Origin: Polytrichum commune
Taxonomy: Eukaryota; Streptophyta; Polytrichopsida; Polytrichales; Polytrichaceae
Assembly: GCA_950295325.1 (NCBI GenBank)
Contig: OX485805.1
Span: forward strand, 6,264,501 to 6,328,500
DNA: 64,000 nt
Direction: 5' to 3'
Under the pieces are notes generated by a model that saw only the letters and a list, made by a program, of their open reading frames with translations, had not been told where the DNA came from and made no database searches. Of the stretch, positions 47,271 through 60,639 are shown piece after piece (position 1 is the first letter of the stretch; each line of letters opens with the position of its first letter). A program made the translations under genes and the position numbers.

Positions 47271-49546
47271 AATTGGATACTAATTCAATGGGTCGCAGTA
47301 TCCATTTAATCTAATATTTAAAAATAAAACCTCACTTGATCACACAAACTCAATTCTTTACTCTTCATTCAAACTAAATTATTCACTACTTATTCAAACC
47401 ACTCAACCTCACTTCTTACTCATGCATCATCATGTGGCATTTTTGGACCACCCCCCTCCGAGGGAGCCTAAAGGTGCCACACAAGCCCTTCGGTGAGGGT
47501 GGCCTGCACTTATAGGTGCCCAAGCAGAACCCGGATGGTAGGTGTATAAGGTGAGTGCTTAGATTTTGGAGGGGGATTGAATTTGTGTTGTAGCACCTCT
47601 AGAGGTTGGGCCTTAGTTTTTACTATTGTGACTTTAAATCCTTTTCATATCTAGTTCTAACCTAAACGTACGACCTAGTCTAAGCGCATACGCACTAGTC
47701 TTGGAACCAAGACAATCCTAACTTATGAATTGATATGGCTTTGGTACACACCAACCGGGTGTGACTCATAACACCCTTGGCTCACTTAGATCTCACCCTT
47801 TACACAATTTTCTTCTTACTTATTTAATTTTGTTCATACACCCTATCTTACTACATTCATGCATTAGGCATCATCCCTTACCTAGTTGGTGCACCCCTTA
47901 GCTTGGAACCTTCTAAGGCCTCGTGCACGTCCTTTGAAGGTCGAGTGACAACTCAAACCCTTTGGACTTCAACGATCCGAAGGATAATGTCACCCTACCG
48001 AGTTAAGTTTTTGATTTGGGTTTTCTTGCTAACAAGGGTTCACGATATGTTAGGTGATTTATATCGTTAAATGTATTACACTAGATGGACCACAAAACAC
48101 AACTTAATGGGACCTAGGTGGTATGCGACATGTAAGTTCAACATGTTGCACAATTTTTATGGATTCAGGCCATAACTCCCAATTCATGGGGCCAATAACA
48201 CAATAATGGATTAGTGGGTCATTAATCCCACATCTCCAACAACAACATACAGAGTGGTCGTGCCGGTAACTAATCTTACTTCACCACACACAAAACGTTT
48301 TTAATAAGCAAAATACTACTACGAAACATACACAGGGGCCCAAGAACAACAAAGTTGGGTATCCCCTTGGCGGTCAAGTGGTTGAACTACTTGATTTTAC
48401 GAGCTATGTGAGTGGATTTAGGAATGCACACATTGCTCCTTCCGATCTAAATTAAAGATTATATTTAGTTGACTTACCTAAATGCTACCTCCTTGGCTTG
48501 CTCTTAATTTTCAAAATGTGCTCCGAGCGCTTCCCTCGACCTTTTAACAGACGCTTCAAGTTCATGCTTCACTTCTCAAGAGGTGATTTTATCTTCTTCC
48601 ATGTAGCTAAGTTAGTTGTGGACTTAGGTTATTCAATGCTCAAAACATCACATTTATACACTATAATTTTGGCTTCATCATATTAATCCATTAGTACATA
48701 TCATCAAATTTTCAGAGACCTAAAATCCACTTAAACCGGATAAGAATTGTAAAAGTCATAAGACTTACAAGCACAATGCTCATTCAACCAATTCTTCCAC
48801 CTTCACCTATCTAACTTCTAACTTCAAGAACCTATAACTCATTCATTATTACTCAGATTGGGCCTTTCCATACACCTTTGGAAAGCTTATAGGGAGATTT
48901 ATTAGAGAAAAACAAGAGCTTACAAAAGTAAATTGAATTGTATCCAGAAGCCTCACTCTAATGCAAGCTGTTAACTAGAGGCCTAGACTAAATTCAACTT
49001 GAGAAAAATAAACCTTCTTAATTCATATCTCATTACCAACCAAAAAATAAAAATCTAAAACAAAATTGAGTAAATTATTAGGGAAATTTTATCAACAAGA
49101 TCTATAAATCCACCTCAATATAGTAACATTGATTTTATACACCTAGGCAGTAGTAGTGCCCAAACTACGTATCCAATCTTTAGAAATGTATATCTAAATG
49201 AATACTTGATCAAATCACATGTTCCAAACGGCCCTAGAAAGTCAAATAAAAACTCTACTTGAATAAATATAGTATTAGATATTCAAATTTTCCTTAGGCC
49301 ATCATGTTTGATCCAACAGCCGCTGCCCGAATGAACACCCTACTTTGTACACCAACTTTGTACATTTAGAACACGTTGCTCCTCAATCAAATCACAAACG
49401 GAAAACAGCTATGGATAGCTACAAAAGAGCTCTACAAGAAAAAAATGATAAGTGTTTGCTCAAGGTACTAAACAGAACATTTATGTTTATCAACCGCCAA
49501 GGTCTACACTTCAACTCTTAAAACATGTGAACTCTAACCTACGTCT

Positions 49547-49577
<31 letters not shown>

Positions 49578-49809
49578 CTGACTTTTCAAAACTTTCACAA
49601 AGTTTGAACTTCCTCTTTTAAGAGGCCAAATCCTTCAAGTTCTTCTTCATTGTAATGCAAGGGTGGGTGGGTGGGTGGGAATGTTTACAAGACTCTTTCT
49701 AAGTCACTTACCTTACCCTATTTCACCATTACATAATGCTTTGCATAAGAGAGTCCTTTGCAATCATATATTGATGGGTTTATTGTATCACCTAAGTATT
49801 CTATGCCAT
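46471..49809. other. AT-rich stretch with microsatellites
   Basis: A TA repeat at 47236-47269 leads into CACACA; GA repeats are at 49551-49577 and GGGT units at 49664-49679. The part 47440-48040 is richer in GC and looks LTR-like, but its ends could not be placed. No gene was recognised. Confidence 0.4.
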
Positions 49810-49818
49810 ATCCTAACT

Positions 49819-50106
49819 AGGTGGGTCTAAATACCCCCATCGAGCGTGGCTCGGAGGCCAGGTTCGGTGGGGTTCATTTTTCTGGCCTTCCCTGTTTTGG
49901 CCCCTTGGGGACTTTTTTTGGTTTTTTTTTGCTAAATTTGGGTCATGAGGCCCCAAATTACTCTATGAAGCCCCCTATGAGATCAAGTAAGGCCCCACTC
50001 AATTAAAAAAATAGGGGGCAGGTTTTACCCCACCCCTGCCACCCCTGCCACCCCTCCCGAACCTGGCCTCCGAGCCACGCTCGATGGGGGTATTTAGACA
50101 GATCCT
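49819..50106. mobile_element. Mutator-type MITE with 9-bp TSD
   Basis: A 288-bp element flanked by perfect ATCCTAACT (49810-49818 and 50107-50115). Apart from the outermost few bases the ends are long inverted copies: GTCTAAATACCCCCATCGAG at 49825 continues through GCTCGGAGGCCAGGTTCGG and is matched exactly on the right. A 9-bp duplication with long termini is diagnostic of Mutator-like elements. The interior is G/T-rich on the left and C-rich on the right. There is no coding capacity. The near-perfect ends indicate recent activity. Confidence 0.85.
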
Positions 50107-50115
50107 ATCCTAACT

Positions 50116-50990
50116 TGCCTTGCAATGATGAGTGCCTCATTTAAATGCTTTGTGAACAAATGGTTTTCATTACCCATTTGTGTGGTTCCATTTATCCCAT
50201 GCTTTGGAGTCTAATCCCCAACCTTCCGACTCTAATGCAAAATGTATCTATCTAATCCACTACATGTATGAGGTACTTACAAAGAGGAAATAATCCTATT
50301 AGCCTCAACCAATGGAAATGCATAGAATGCCATAATCACAAAACAACACTGCATTGAACGTGTGAAGGGCCTGCCTCACCTGTGCCCATGCAACCAACCA
50401 ACAAAAAATGAGGATTAGTTACGTACATGAGGTAAATAACAGCATGACCCAGTTGTTATCCATGTCGCACACTTAGACTCCATTTCAAAAACATCAAAGT
50501 ATTTCATAAAAGTTACACTCATTGTCAAACCACATATGAGTGTTCAAACCTATTCTTTTGCCATGACGGGGTAACTCCAAGTAGAATACTCTTCTTGGTG
50601 GCGACTCCTAATCCTTCACTCTTAGCACTTAACTAATACCCCAATTCACACTAAGTTGGCCGCACCTTCCACTACCGTGAATAGTAGAAAAGAGGCTCCG
50701 TTTTAGGGTTAAGGGCTTATATTGGAGTCCTTACCTATGGTAAGTTCTCTCAACCCTAATTTTGGCTTTAGGTTTGAGACGTGGGTCCCGTCTGTCACTA
50801 AGCTCATATTATCTTTTTCATCCATTCCTCCGTAGTGTTTGCTTCATGGTAAGTACAAATTCTTACCATGTGCTTGGGTCTTAGTATTTTTTGGCTTATT
50901 GGTCATTTATGCTATCAATAAAGACCATTGCCACGTGCTTGATCATAAAGGTAGTTTCTGAGTTTTAGAACATTATATGGTAAGGCATTA

Positions 50991-51034
<44 letters not shown>

Positions 51035-51429
51035 TTAACAAACACACCCACTAACTAAAAGAATGTAGAGAAACGGTTTTTTTAAGCTTCATTACAAGGG
51101 AAATAGAAGGAGGTAGGGTCTTGCCAAATGTCAAGAATAAAAGAGAGTTTACAATGTGGGGGAAGGAGATTTTTAAAGCCTCTCACAAAGACGTTGAACC
51201 CCTCCGCCACCAATTCCATTTTTTTGAACCCACCCCAAAACTTAGACTCGGTGATTTTCCCGGGTGACGATTTAAATTTGTTTGGCCGGCTTCTGACACT
51301 GCATGGGTGGGCAAACAACCAATCTGGCCTTTTGTTGGTAAAAAAACTAGATATACAGATAGATATTGTATCGTGTAATTCCAAATAGTAAGTGACACTA
51401 AATACAATATTTAGAATGCTAACTTACGT
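50116..51429. other. AT-rich stretch, nothing recognised
   Basis: A GA microsatellite is at 50995-51027. The overlapping open frames at 51082-51407 have no recognisable motif. Confidence 0.45.
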
Positions 51430-51610
51430 GTTAGGCAAGTCAATGAACAAGGAGAACCGACCATAGTTGCAGATTAATTTATTAAGTTTGGCAAATAAGC
51501 TATCGAAGTTCAAGGCTTTAGGAAAATTACCCATCATTTTAGAGGAGTCTATAGAATATACCTCAATTTAATTAAGGATGACCAATAGATGTCTAACATG
51601 TAACCGGTTG
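51430..51610 (+). pseudogene. diverged copy of the unidentified gene fragment
   Basis: The frame reading VRQVNEQGEPTIVAD, then AIEVQGFRKITHHFRGVYRI and YLNLIKDDQ corresponds to the stretch SAIVNGES..VTDETVEF, VEVQDCRKITDHFGRIYGIY inside the TIR element at about 31185-31340. Nucleotide similarity is visible over about 150 bases, with stops at corresponding or nearby sites. This supports the reality of that peptide but does not identify it. Confidence 0.5.
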
Positions 51611-54500
51611 GACCAGGAAACACTAGGATCTTGACCGATTTTGCAAAAATCTCTCAGGACAAGGCTTTAGCAAGCTTATTTCTAAAAGAAAAGAAAGGAA
51701 AGAAATGAAGAAGAGTGTCGAGAAGTCACATAATGTTTCCTACATAACGCGCCAATCGGTGACCAACCCTCAATCCTTGGAAAAAGAGCATTGCTAGATT
51801 ATGTGTGCAAAGTTTACAATAGCAACAAAGACTAGATTCCAAATTTGAAAGACATGAGGAAATAAGTAACCCTAGCCACTAGGATCTCACAACTTAGGTT
51901 CAACACCTCACTTAGGTTGAATAGAATTTCTATGTTGTAGGGGTAGATGTCAAAATCTAGATATTTGTTCTTAGAATCCTTAGGTCCTCCTCTTTCTTAT
52001 AAGGTTCCCCCAACACAAATATGGGCATGAGGGGAGGTGACGACTAAAACACATATTCTTACTAAGGTATGTAAGTCTAATGCGGTCACTTTTCTTAACA
52101 AATATATGAGTGGTACATGACATCATTTGCAATTAATAGCATGGCCACACTAAGGTCAATCGCTATTCTTTGTTAGCAACACAAACCTCTCTTGATAGGG
52201 AAAGTTCATCTCTTTCCAAAAATGATTGCCATCAGTTAGGATTTTTGGTCCTACTCATAGTAACTTCATTGAATGTAATATTCTATAATTTTGCTCATTC
52301 ACTTCACTACATACAAGACAAAAGCTTCTATCTATATGGAAACTCTCCCACCGGTGTGGGCTAGTTGTTGGTCTTCGTGTGGGCACATAAGAATAGATAA
52401 CAAAAAATTATGTATTATGATGAGATTGGAATTTGTGCTTAAAATATGTCGATCATTCTAGGTTCAATAATGAACACAATCGGGAGGACCTATGTACAAA
52501 ATCTTCACAAATTGACCTCCTATAACTTTTACATCTCAAGTATGATAATGAAACTTGAAATGACAATTTGCAGAGTTCATAATTGTTAGTTGTGTGAGAC
52601 TAGTATGGGCCCGTGTTCTCCCAACCTTTGCAACCATGCATATGACACATCACTTCAATGTAGGACATCCTAGGTCTCTGTGATCCCCCACCTTCCTAGA
52701 GTGGTGGGGAACGGTGTGGCGATGTCCTCAACACCATCATTGTCCATTGTATAATAGATAATTCACAATTGTTAATTGTATTGGGCAATTTCAATCCAAT
52801 TCAAACCCACACTTGCAGTAAAATGTAGCTATAATGAACACAATGTTGGCACAAGGTCGATTCAGAGGTTAATGTAGGAAAACTTAGGAACTTGTGCATT
52901 CTTGTTATCACCAATTTAGAGGTCATCTTCTCATCATGATATTTGACCAAATAGATCTTAGCTTCAACTCATTTTGTGTAGAACCTTGTGTGTTGTCAGA
53001 GGTTAGTTTTGGTCATGGGACTCACAACTTAAAGTTATCATTTAGATTGAATGTGTTGAATGTACATAGGGATACCTATCCTCTAATCTAAAAAGTAACT
53101 CAATTAAGTTCAAACCTTTGTGTTAGTTTTGGTGTATAACATTTGGTGATACTTCAAGAGCAAGACCCCATGGTTCCGTTACATGCACCTTTAAACAAAT
53201 TAAAGGTGAATTATAACAAAGTATGCGCCCACACGTTCTCATTACCACTAATATAGAGGTGCTCTCGTCCCTCTAAAGTCTTCCATTCCCTCAAAATTGC
53301 AACTTATAGAGGGGAGAGATTCAACACCTCTATAAAGGAATCAACTATCAATATCTCACATTCTCTTGCCATATAAAATCTTAGCTTCAACTTTTAGTCT
53401 CCTTTCTCTCAAGGATTCCTCTCAATATTTCTCATTCCGTATTGGATGTGCAGCAATGGGCTGTAAGGTTCATCTTGTCATGAGATTATAAAGCAATACT
53501 CTTTTGAGAGCAATAGTCTTTGAGTATCACAATGATCTTTGGTAACCATTGACTAGTGCATCTTCAAATCACAACAATACTTTCATTAATTAATCAATGT
53601 TAATTTTAATACAAGACAAATTGTTTATTTCTTAATTCCAAGATTTAATCATTATTCACAACTTATGCATCTAACCATGATTATTAGGGTTGAGCTATAG
53701 TCTTGATTGCCCTGCACAACCTGCAACAACAACAACTAGGGTAACACACAAGATAATAGTTGATCTTGTTAATTTGCACGTCATATTCAAAGATCAAGTC
53801 TCTAGACTATGTATCAATATAAAATTCTAATTAAGTCTTTGTGTTGCTCTTGTTGTTGCTCAACAATGCTATTTGTTTATCATCTATCTCATTAGACGAT
53901 TGTTTTTTTCATGGCTTTCTGTTGCTCGGGGTTACTCCTCTCAAGACGCTACAAACTATGGTTTCAATTGGTCCTTCCTCTCGAAATGGTCGTTCCCTTA
54001 TTCTCTACGCTAATAGTTTTTTCTCTCTCTATACTTAGGTTAACCCTCTTTGTTCTCACGCTCTCAAACATTGAACTTCAAAAAGGGTCCTAACCCTTGG
54101 ACAATTGTTACACAATATTCAATTTATTGCGACGATAATCCTCTCTCCTGTATTCACTCTCTGATTTGTCATACATTCGCGATCTCTCAACTTCCATTCA
54201 TTTTCTCATTATTTGCTTCTCCCTCTTTGACATGTCACATTTTCCTCTTTGAGGTTGATCAATCTTCTGTCCATTTTGCTTTACATTTAATCACTTCCCA
54301 AACGGTCACTTTCTCAATTCATATTCATTCAATTTCTCTCACAACAATTGCATCAATTGCAGTCACAACAATAGACAATGGTTTTCCAATCTTGCATTCA
54401 TGCAATCCAAACAAGTAAATAATTCAACCGAACTTCGGCTATTCAAAGTAGATATCAATCAAAATAACAATGTGCTTAAACATACTTCAATAATCCCGCA
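51611..54500. other. AT-rich stretch, nothing recognised
   Basis: Open frames such as 54050-54418 are serine- and hydrophobic-rich without a recognisable domain. About 52440-52560 resembles 59350-59440 (ATGAACACAAT.GG..GGCCTATGTAC). Confidence 0.4.
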
Positions 54501-56709
54501 ATAACGGCATTGATTACTCATTTTACAAAGAAAATAGTTTAACTATTATCCTTGCCCGCTCTCGGAACTGAGGGAGACAAAACTGCTTGGTTTCACTTTA
54601 CGCTCAAGCTGCCTACGAAATGCCTTCTTGCCTCCTCTCTACCAACCTCTTTGGCAAGGGCGACGATAGTTGCCGGATCCATCTATGGGCTCCTAAGCCT
54701 ATGCCTATATTTATAACTACATTTCACATCCTATAGTTATAACTACCTTTACACATCCTATAGTTAACTATTTTCATCCAGTTGGATGTTACTCCATCTT
54801 CTTACTACCTATCTGCCCATAGTTTAACTATTTGGCCAAAAATTTGGCTCACATAGCCCCTCACTTAATTCTTTTGCATTGCTGCAAAGCCTCAACAATG
54901 GTCTCAAAATCTCTTGTACTTGCTTGAAGAAGTTCCCCAAAGGTGTGAGTGTTAATGGGTTTTCGCATTCCTTCCTTACTCCATTAATTAAGTCACATCC
55001 AAGCCTTGCAAAAGCACCTCCCAAGCTACTCTTTCATCCCTGGATAGCTCATTTGACGTATAATCTCCTAAAACCTTTGTTTAAGGCTTGAAAATATACC
55101 CCAGACACTACCTACCGACTTACGTTTTTGGCCCGATTGGCCAACTTTTGGAGGCCATTTCCACAATATACGCTTGGAGATGGCATCTCTAACCTTTTAC
55201 CAACCTATGGTAGAGTTTACGGCCATTCTAACCACTTTCATATTTCCAACCAACTCACGTTTTGGGTCAGATCCACATACTTCCAGAGGTAGTTTTCACA
55301 AACCAAATCCAGATTTGACCTCTCTAACCTTTTGTCAACATATGGTGCATTTTTCAGGTCATTCTAACTACTTTCTTTGGACATCCTCCCGTGAGCGTCA
55401 CGTCCGCACATACCCACCCTTTCTACTATCTAATGCATTCTTTGGTACTACATGACAAGTTGTCAGATATACGTTTTCAGTAACACATTCAACACCTTCG
55501 TCTTGTCAACACTAAGGACTATGTTAGCTTACAAGAAGGGCAGTAATAGGAGAATATCGATAATGAATCTACTCATTAAATCCTTTTTTCAACACTTTAC
55601 TGCTTGTTTTCCAGGATGCTATGTGTCCAGATCTAAAACTCACAAGCATACACACCTTCTCCAAGAGTCTAAGCTATCTTCGCATATGTGTACTAAGAGA
55701 GCCAAAATGCTTTAGGACAATCCTTATATACCTCAAAACAACTACCTGCTAGGTGGGTCAACTTAGTAAGTTGCCACCTTGTCAAAACACTGCAACTAGC
55801 TATCTTGACGCGTCCCACACCCATGCATTGAAGTTGTCCAACATTTCATCATCAATAAAAATCCATTGTCAAATTAAAGGCCTTTGCTTAGCACATAATC
55901 ATATTGTAGCTCTCTAGTAGCTTGGGCATTTTTTTAGGCAACCTGCAAAAAAATATTCTAAAATTGGACAAATTCAAAAAGTAATTTAAAATAAGTTAGA
56001 CATTCATTCTCATTTGCTTGTCTCATTCCCATTTTTATGGTAGTGTGTCATGCTTGTATTGTTTGTGAACCATGAAACCATGAGTGAGATTGATGACGTG
56101 TGAAGATAATGTTGAAGTTATTTGATGCTACTTTGTTAGTTTCCAGTGAATGTCACTTGCATTATTATGATTTTAGGCACTCTTTGAATTTTGATTTTTT
56201 TGTTGTTTTGTTTTGGTGACACTCAACAAAATCAATTTCCTAAATTGAGGCACCTTTAAAAATTAATTATTTTCTGCCCAAGCTGCTAGAGAGCTACGGT
56301 AGCTTATTCACTAAGGCCTTGTCAGATAATTTTTTGCCGTTTCCTCACATCCCGTTGGTTATTAAAGGTCAAGTCATTTCTTTCAACACAAATGATCCAC
56401 AAAGCTTGAAATTGGTTGTTTGTAATCGTTCTAGTCATTCTGATGTAATTTGTTTTTGGTGAAATTTGTTTGCATAATGAAATGAGAAACTGAGATTCAA
56501 GTACAATTGGATTCCGTTTTGAGCATGCTTGACAAGATGATTCTTACTTTCTTTTTTCAAAGTAGATCTATTTTGAGCATGATTAAAGAATAGGAAGATA
56601 AGTACAAGGGAGGCAAAGCTCATACTCATGCTTGCTTATTCAACCCTACTTGCTTGTTGGCTACATCTCGTGTCTATAAGTCATAAATGATGCGCATAGA
56701 GCACTGTTG
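54501..56709. other. stretch with short imperfect repeats
   Basis: On the minus strand a TATAAATA at about 54708-54715 precedes an ATG at 54682 starting a 29-codon frame (MDPATIVALAKEVGREEARR), possibly a retroelement leader. ACATCCTATAGTTATAACTA units repeat at 54690-54770. The block near 55182 recurs at about 55318 (CTCTAACCTTTT.CCAAC.TATGGT). None could be assigned. Confidence 0.35.
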
Positions 56710-56717
56710 GTTTACTC

Positions 56718-57142
56718 CAGAGCCCAACATTTTCCTTTTTAATTGCACCCATACCCAGACCATGCCCATCAGCAGTGACCTATGCCCACCCATGCCCATC
56801 CATAGCATGACATGTGCGCACCCATGCCCACACATAGCATGACATGTGCCCACCCATGCCCACCCACGCCCCACCCATGCCCACCCATGCTATTCAAATT
56901 GCGCCCATGTATTCAAAAATTGTGTAATTGTGTAATGTGTCTTGTATGATTGTGTAATTATGCCCCACCCATGCCCACCCATGAACAATAATATCGCAGT
57001 CATGCCCACCCATGCCCACCCATGAACAATAATATCGTAGCCATGCCCACCCATGCCCACCCATGAACAATAATATTGCACCCATGCCCACCCAAAACCC
57101 ATGGGCATGGGCATGGGTATGGGCACCCAATGTAGGGCTCTG
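56718..57142. mobile_element. hAT-type MITE with internal minisatellite
   Basis: A 425-bp element flanked by perfect GTTTACTC (56710-56717 and 57143-57150). The ends are CAGAGCCC and GGGCTCTG, with further inverted similarity in ACATT and GGGTATGGGC blocks. An 8-bp duplication with CAG..CTG ends is typical of hAT transposons. The interior is dominated by CCCACCCATG units, including three copies of a roughly 33-base unit with CATGAACAATAATATCG at 56966-57075. It encodes nothing; the tryptophan/glycine-rich frames on the minus strand are a product of the repeat. Confidence 0.82.
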
Positions 57143-57150
57143 GTTTACTC

Positions 57151-58138
57151 TATGTGAGTGTCGAGGACAATCCATAACATTATTCAACTGTATGGTTGTG
57201 TTCCATTCTATATTTGGCATTAGACGTGGGCCTCCAATATCTCACCTTCATGAGAAGAAACTTAGAAAATAAAAAGCAATTGATGTTGGTACGAAAAATC
57301 AATAATGTTGGTTTGGATAGTAAGTATATTGTGAACAGTGTCGGTATTTTCAATGATAGTACTAATATTTATAAGATTTTTGGGGTATAATAGTGGTATG
57401 AACATTTTTTCTTGCGCATAGTGTTGGGAGTGTAACTCCACCCAAAATTCCAAGTTCATCATGAATGTATGAATAGTAAAGGGATATTCCTAGTTTATAT
57501 GAGGGCCCACATAATATAATTGACATATCATAGGGTCATGGAACCGACCCAAATGGTTGAATAATGTTATGTCTCTAAACTTCCATGAGTCAAGGTTTAT
57601 TTGAATCTTTGTTGAGGGCTACCGAGTCCAATGGAGCTTAGTGGTAATGCGTGTTCTCAAGTACATTCAGAAACACCTATGTATCCCATTGAACTTTTGT
57701 CCCACTAAATTGTTTATGGTATTTAATGTCATATATAATATTAGCAAACCATCCAATCTAGATGCCTACAAGCCTAGTAGTGTTACATCTGCTAATTGTC
57801 AACATGATACTATTTGTCTTGCTAATATCAAGATATTAATAAGCATACTAATGCCAAGTGTCATGAGGTTGAACTAATGATCAAGTTGTTAGCCACTAGT
57901 GTAACCTAACATAGGCCATATAATAGAGTTAGTGACATTATTATGCAAGTGCCACTAAATATCATAAACAATACACTCGAACACAATTAGTGATGAGTAA
58001 AGATGAGTAAAGTTGGAGGACAACCATTTCACTTTGAGGTGTTAATTTTCTTATGTAGTACAATGGGTGTTGGAACAAAAGACATGTATTGTTGTAGTGA
58101 CCATATATGTAACCATTTTTGCATACATGATAGTGATT
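57151..58138. other. AT-rich stretch, possible SINE trace
   Basis: Around 57632-57720, GGAGCTTAGTGGTAATGCGT resembles a tRNA A-box region, but no convincing B box or ends are seen. Nothing else was recognised. Confidence 0.3.
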
Positions 58139-58432
58139 GGTGATTCTAATCTCTTCAAAATCTATGCACGAGTGAGCATAAATGTTTGTGGGCTTGAATG
58201 GTTGGGTGGTCATTCACCAAGATTGAAGCTCGGATGGCCGCATGTTATGGTTTCTTAGAGGCTAGAGCGTACCTTTAATTTTATTTGGTTATTCTAATCT
58301 CTTCAAAATCTATGCATGAGTGAGCATAAAGGTTTGTGGGCTTGAATGGTTGGGTGGTCATTCACCAAGATTGAAGCTCTGATGACCGCATGTTATGGTT
58401 TCTTAGAGGCTAGAGTATACCTTTAATTTTAT
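58139..58432. repeat. 148-bp tandem duplication
   Basis: Units start at about 58139 and 58287 and share nearly all positions (ATTCTAATCTCTTCAAAATC ... GTTTCTTAGAGGCTAGAG). A few differences mark it as slightly older than the 17.2-kb duplication. No coding content was recognised. Confidence 0.9.
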
Positions 58433-60639
58433 ACCAAGAATTCAACTTCCCTTCAATTACTAGTGTGGCATGCGTTGTTGACCATAAGCCTAGTATTTCG
58501 AAAAAAATAAAATCATCATTCATGCTATAACACTAGCATCCACAAGGAGGTTGAAAAGCGATCTTGGAGTACGGAATCCCTCCCAAAGGTGAAGGAATCA
58601 TAAACTATTTACGTGTGTTGAAAAATGTAAGCAATGTAAATTGAAGGTGAGGACCATTCCATGCTTGTTCCTCCACCTTATAATTGCTTACGTGGATTCT
58701 TAGACGTTGTAGCTATGGTTGTGCATGCATTAGAAAACAAATAGAGGAGCCCCGGCCCTCGATTGGTTTCAACTTTCACTTATTCGCAAGTTGTAAGTAA
58801 CTTAGATTCCGATAGGAAGCACCTCACAATCACTTACGTCCTTTGTTTTTGAGCTTGAATTTCCGTTCCATTTAGTGCATTGTAAGGTAGATGGGTCTTA
58901 TATGGCTATTTTCTCCAAGTAGCCCACTTTTCCTAGGACATGAAACATGTACCAGATAGTTAGCCAAATTAAGGCTAACGCCGCTTTCTTCATGATTTTT
59001 GGAGCTCATATGTATTATCTTGTTCATTACCAAAGTGAAGATTTTTAATGATCGTATAGGTCCTCCCAATTACATTGACTATTGAGCCCATAATCATTAC
59101 CATATTTTGAACACGTAGTCCAATCTCTTTTAGATTTAAAATATATATATATATATATATATTATTATTATTTTGGTATATGTTCGAGGAGCCACACCCA
59201 AATCACATATCACATATTTTATTAGTTTTCTTAATTGAACACCATATTTGAGTGGTGTGTGTGTTAGGTGAAGGTCAAAGAACAAACATCATACATACAC
59301 ATGTTTGAAAGAGATTGGACTACGTCTCCAACTATTATAAACTACTCTACACTCAACAGTGAACACAATTGGAAGGGCCTATGTACTCAATTTAGGAATG
59401 AACGAACATGCACTTCCCATAACCATAACTAAATAAGGGAAAGTCCGATTTTCGATCCGATTTTTACATACGTTTTAATCATAGATTTGCTAATGCAACA
59501 CGAGGTTTGTTTCGCAAATGGAACCGGTAGAAGTTGGGGAAGATGAAAAACAAACCCAAATAACGCCCACATAGGTACCTCGTAATATATAAAAATTGCG
59601 GGTGTAACTCGAAAAGCACTTTGTGGTGGTCACTACCATAAAAGTCTCAGGCTCCTTTGTGTGTGTGTGTGTTTTTTTGTGTGGATGCGCTGTCATCTCA
59701 ATCAAATACGGCGTTTGTACCTCTCTCCTTGCGGATGGTGCGTACAGGTGTCACCTACCTATTGGGTCGACCCGTGGTTGCTTGTGCAGGCTTTGACACC
59801 TCAGCATGAGTACGGGCTTCTGGCTTTGTAGCTGTAACCATCAATAATCTTCGAAACATGCCTTCAATAGCCTTAGCCTTGGTTGAGGTTGAAGTTTGAC
59901 TTGGAAGTTCCATTGGAATTAAAATCTAGAGGTAGCCGCTACCCATTATTTGGAACTATTTTAAAGGGGTCGGAAGTGTGTTGAGGTTTGAACTATGGCT
60001 GCCTTGCTTGCATGGTTATGCTATGGTACGGCTTGAATGCATATTCTACGACGACTGAATAACAAAGTGATGCACTTTAGAATGAGGGAAAATGGAATGC
60101 ATGATTCCTTCAAATATAGGTGTGATGTATGTGATTAAAAATTGAGTAAATCCAAAAACAAAAAAACTTCAAGACCTTAGAATTGGGTTCAGTTATTTTA
60201 GTTTGAATTGGACACATGGAAATGGGGTAGTTCAACGATGTATGATTGACCATGTTCTTGTCCTGATGACTACCCGTGCCAAATGGGAAGTGTGTTCTAA
60301 GATCACCTTTTGTATTAGTGTAGGGACCACATCTTAAATTGTCAAGATGATTGAAACTGGTTGAATTGACACAAAATGTGGTCCCTCATACCTCTCAGCA
60401 CGTGGTGCCATTTGAGGTATTTTGATTTGTGTTGAACAAAACCAAAATATTCTCAAGGAGTGCCATGAGTAGCGCAATTACACTAGAAACAAACTTGGGT
60501 TGAATGACACAGTTCAAAATGACCAAGATAACATTGGACTTGTCTTTACATGATAATAATAATAATAACAACCAGCGTCGGGCAATCCCATGTGAATTTG
60601 AGCATGTTGACCCTACCTTGCTCAAGAATCTTCTTGGTG
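58433..60639. other. AT-rich stretch with inverted repeat family
   Basis: ACGTAGTCCAATCTCTTT at about 59112 is matched in inverse at about 59307 (AAAGAGATTGGACTACGT). These are copies of the family at 16.6 and 45.0 kb. TA and TTA repeats lie at 59137-59175. About 60220-60275 resembles 60825-60870 (GGTAGTTCA.YGATGTRTGATTGAC). No gene was recognised. Confidence 0.4.

Noticed and set aside
48365-48420. GGCGGTCAAGTGGTTGAAC, resembling a tRNA or SINE A box
   Set aside because: No B box at the proper distance and no flanking duplication.
54050-54418. 122-codon plus-strand frame
   Set aside because: Hydrophobic and serine-rich with no recognisable domain, start context or neighbours; length is unremarkable for a pyrimidine-rich stretch.
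56674-57220. Tryptophan/glycine/histidine-rich minus-strand frames
   Set aside because: Translation of the CCCACCCATG repeat; not a protein.
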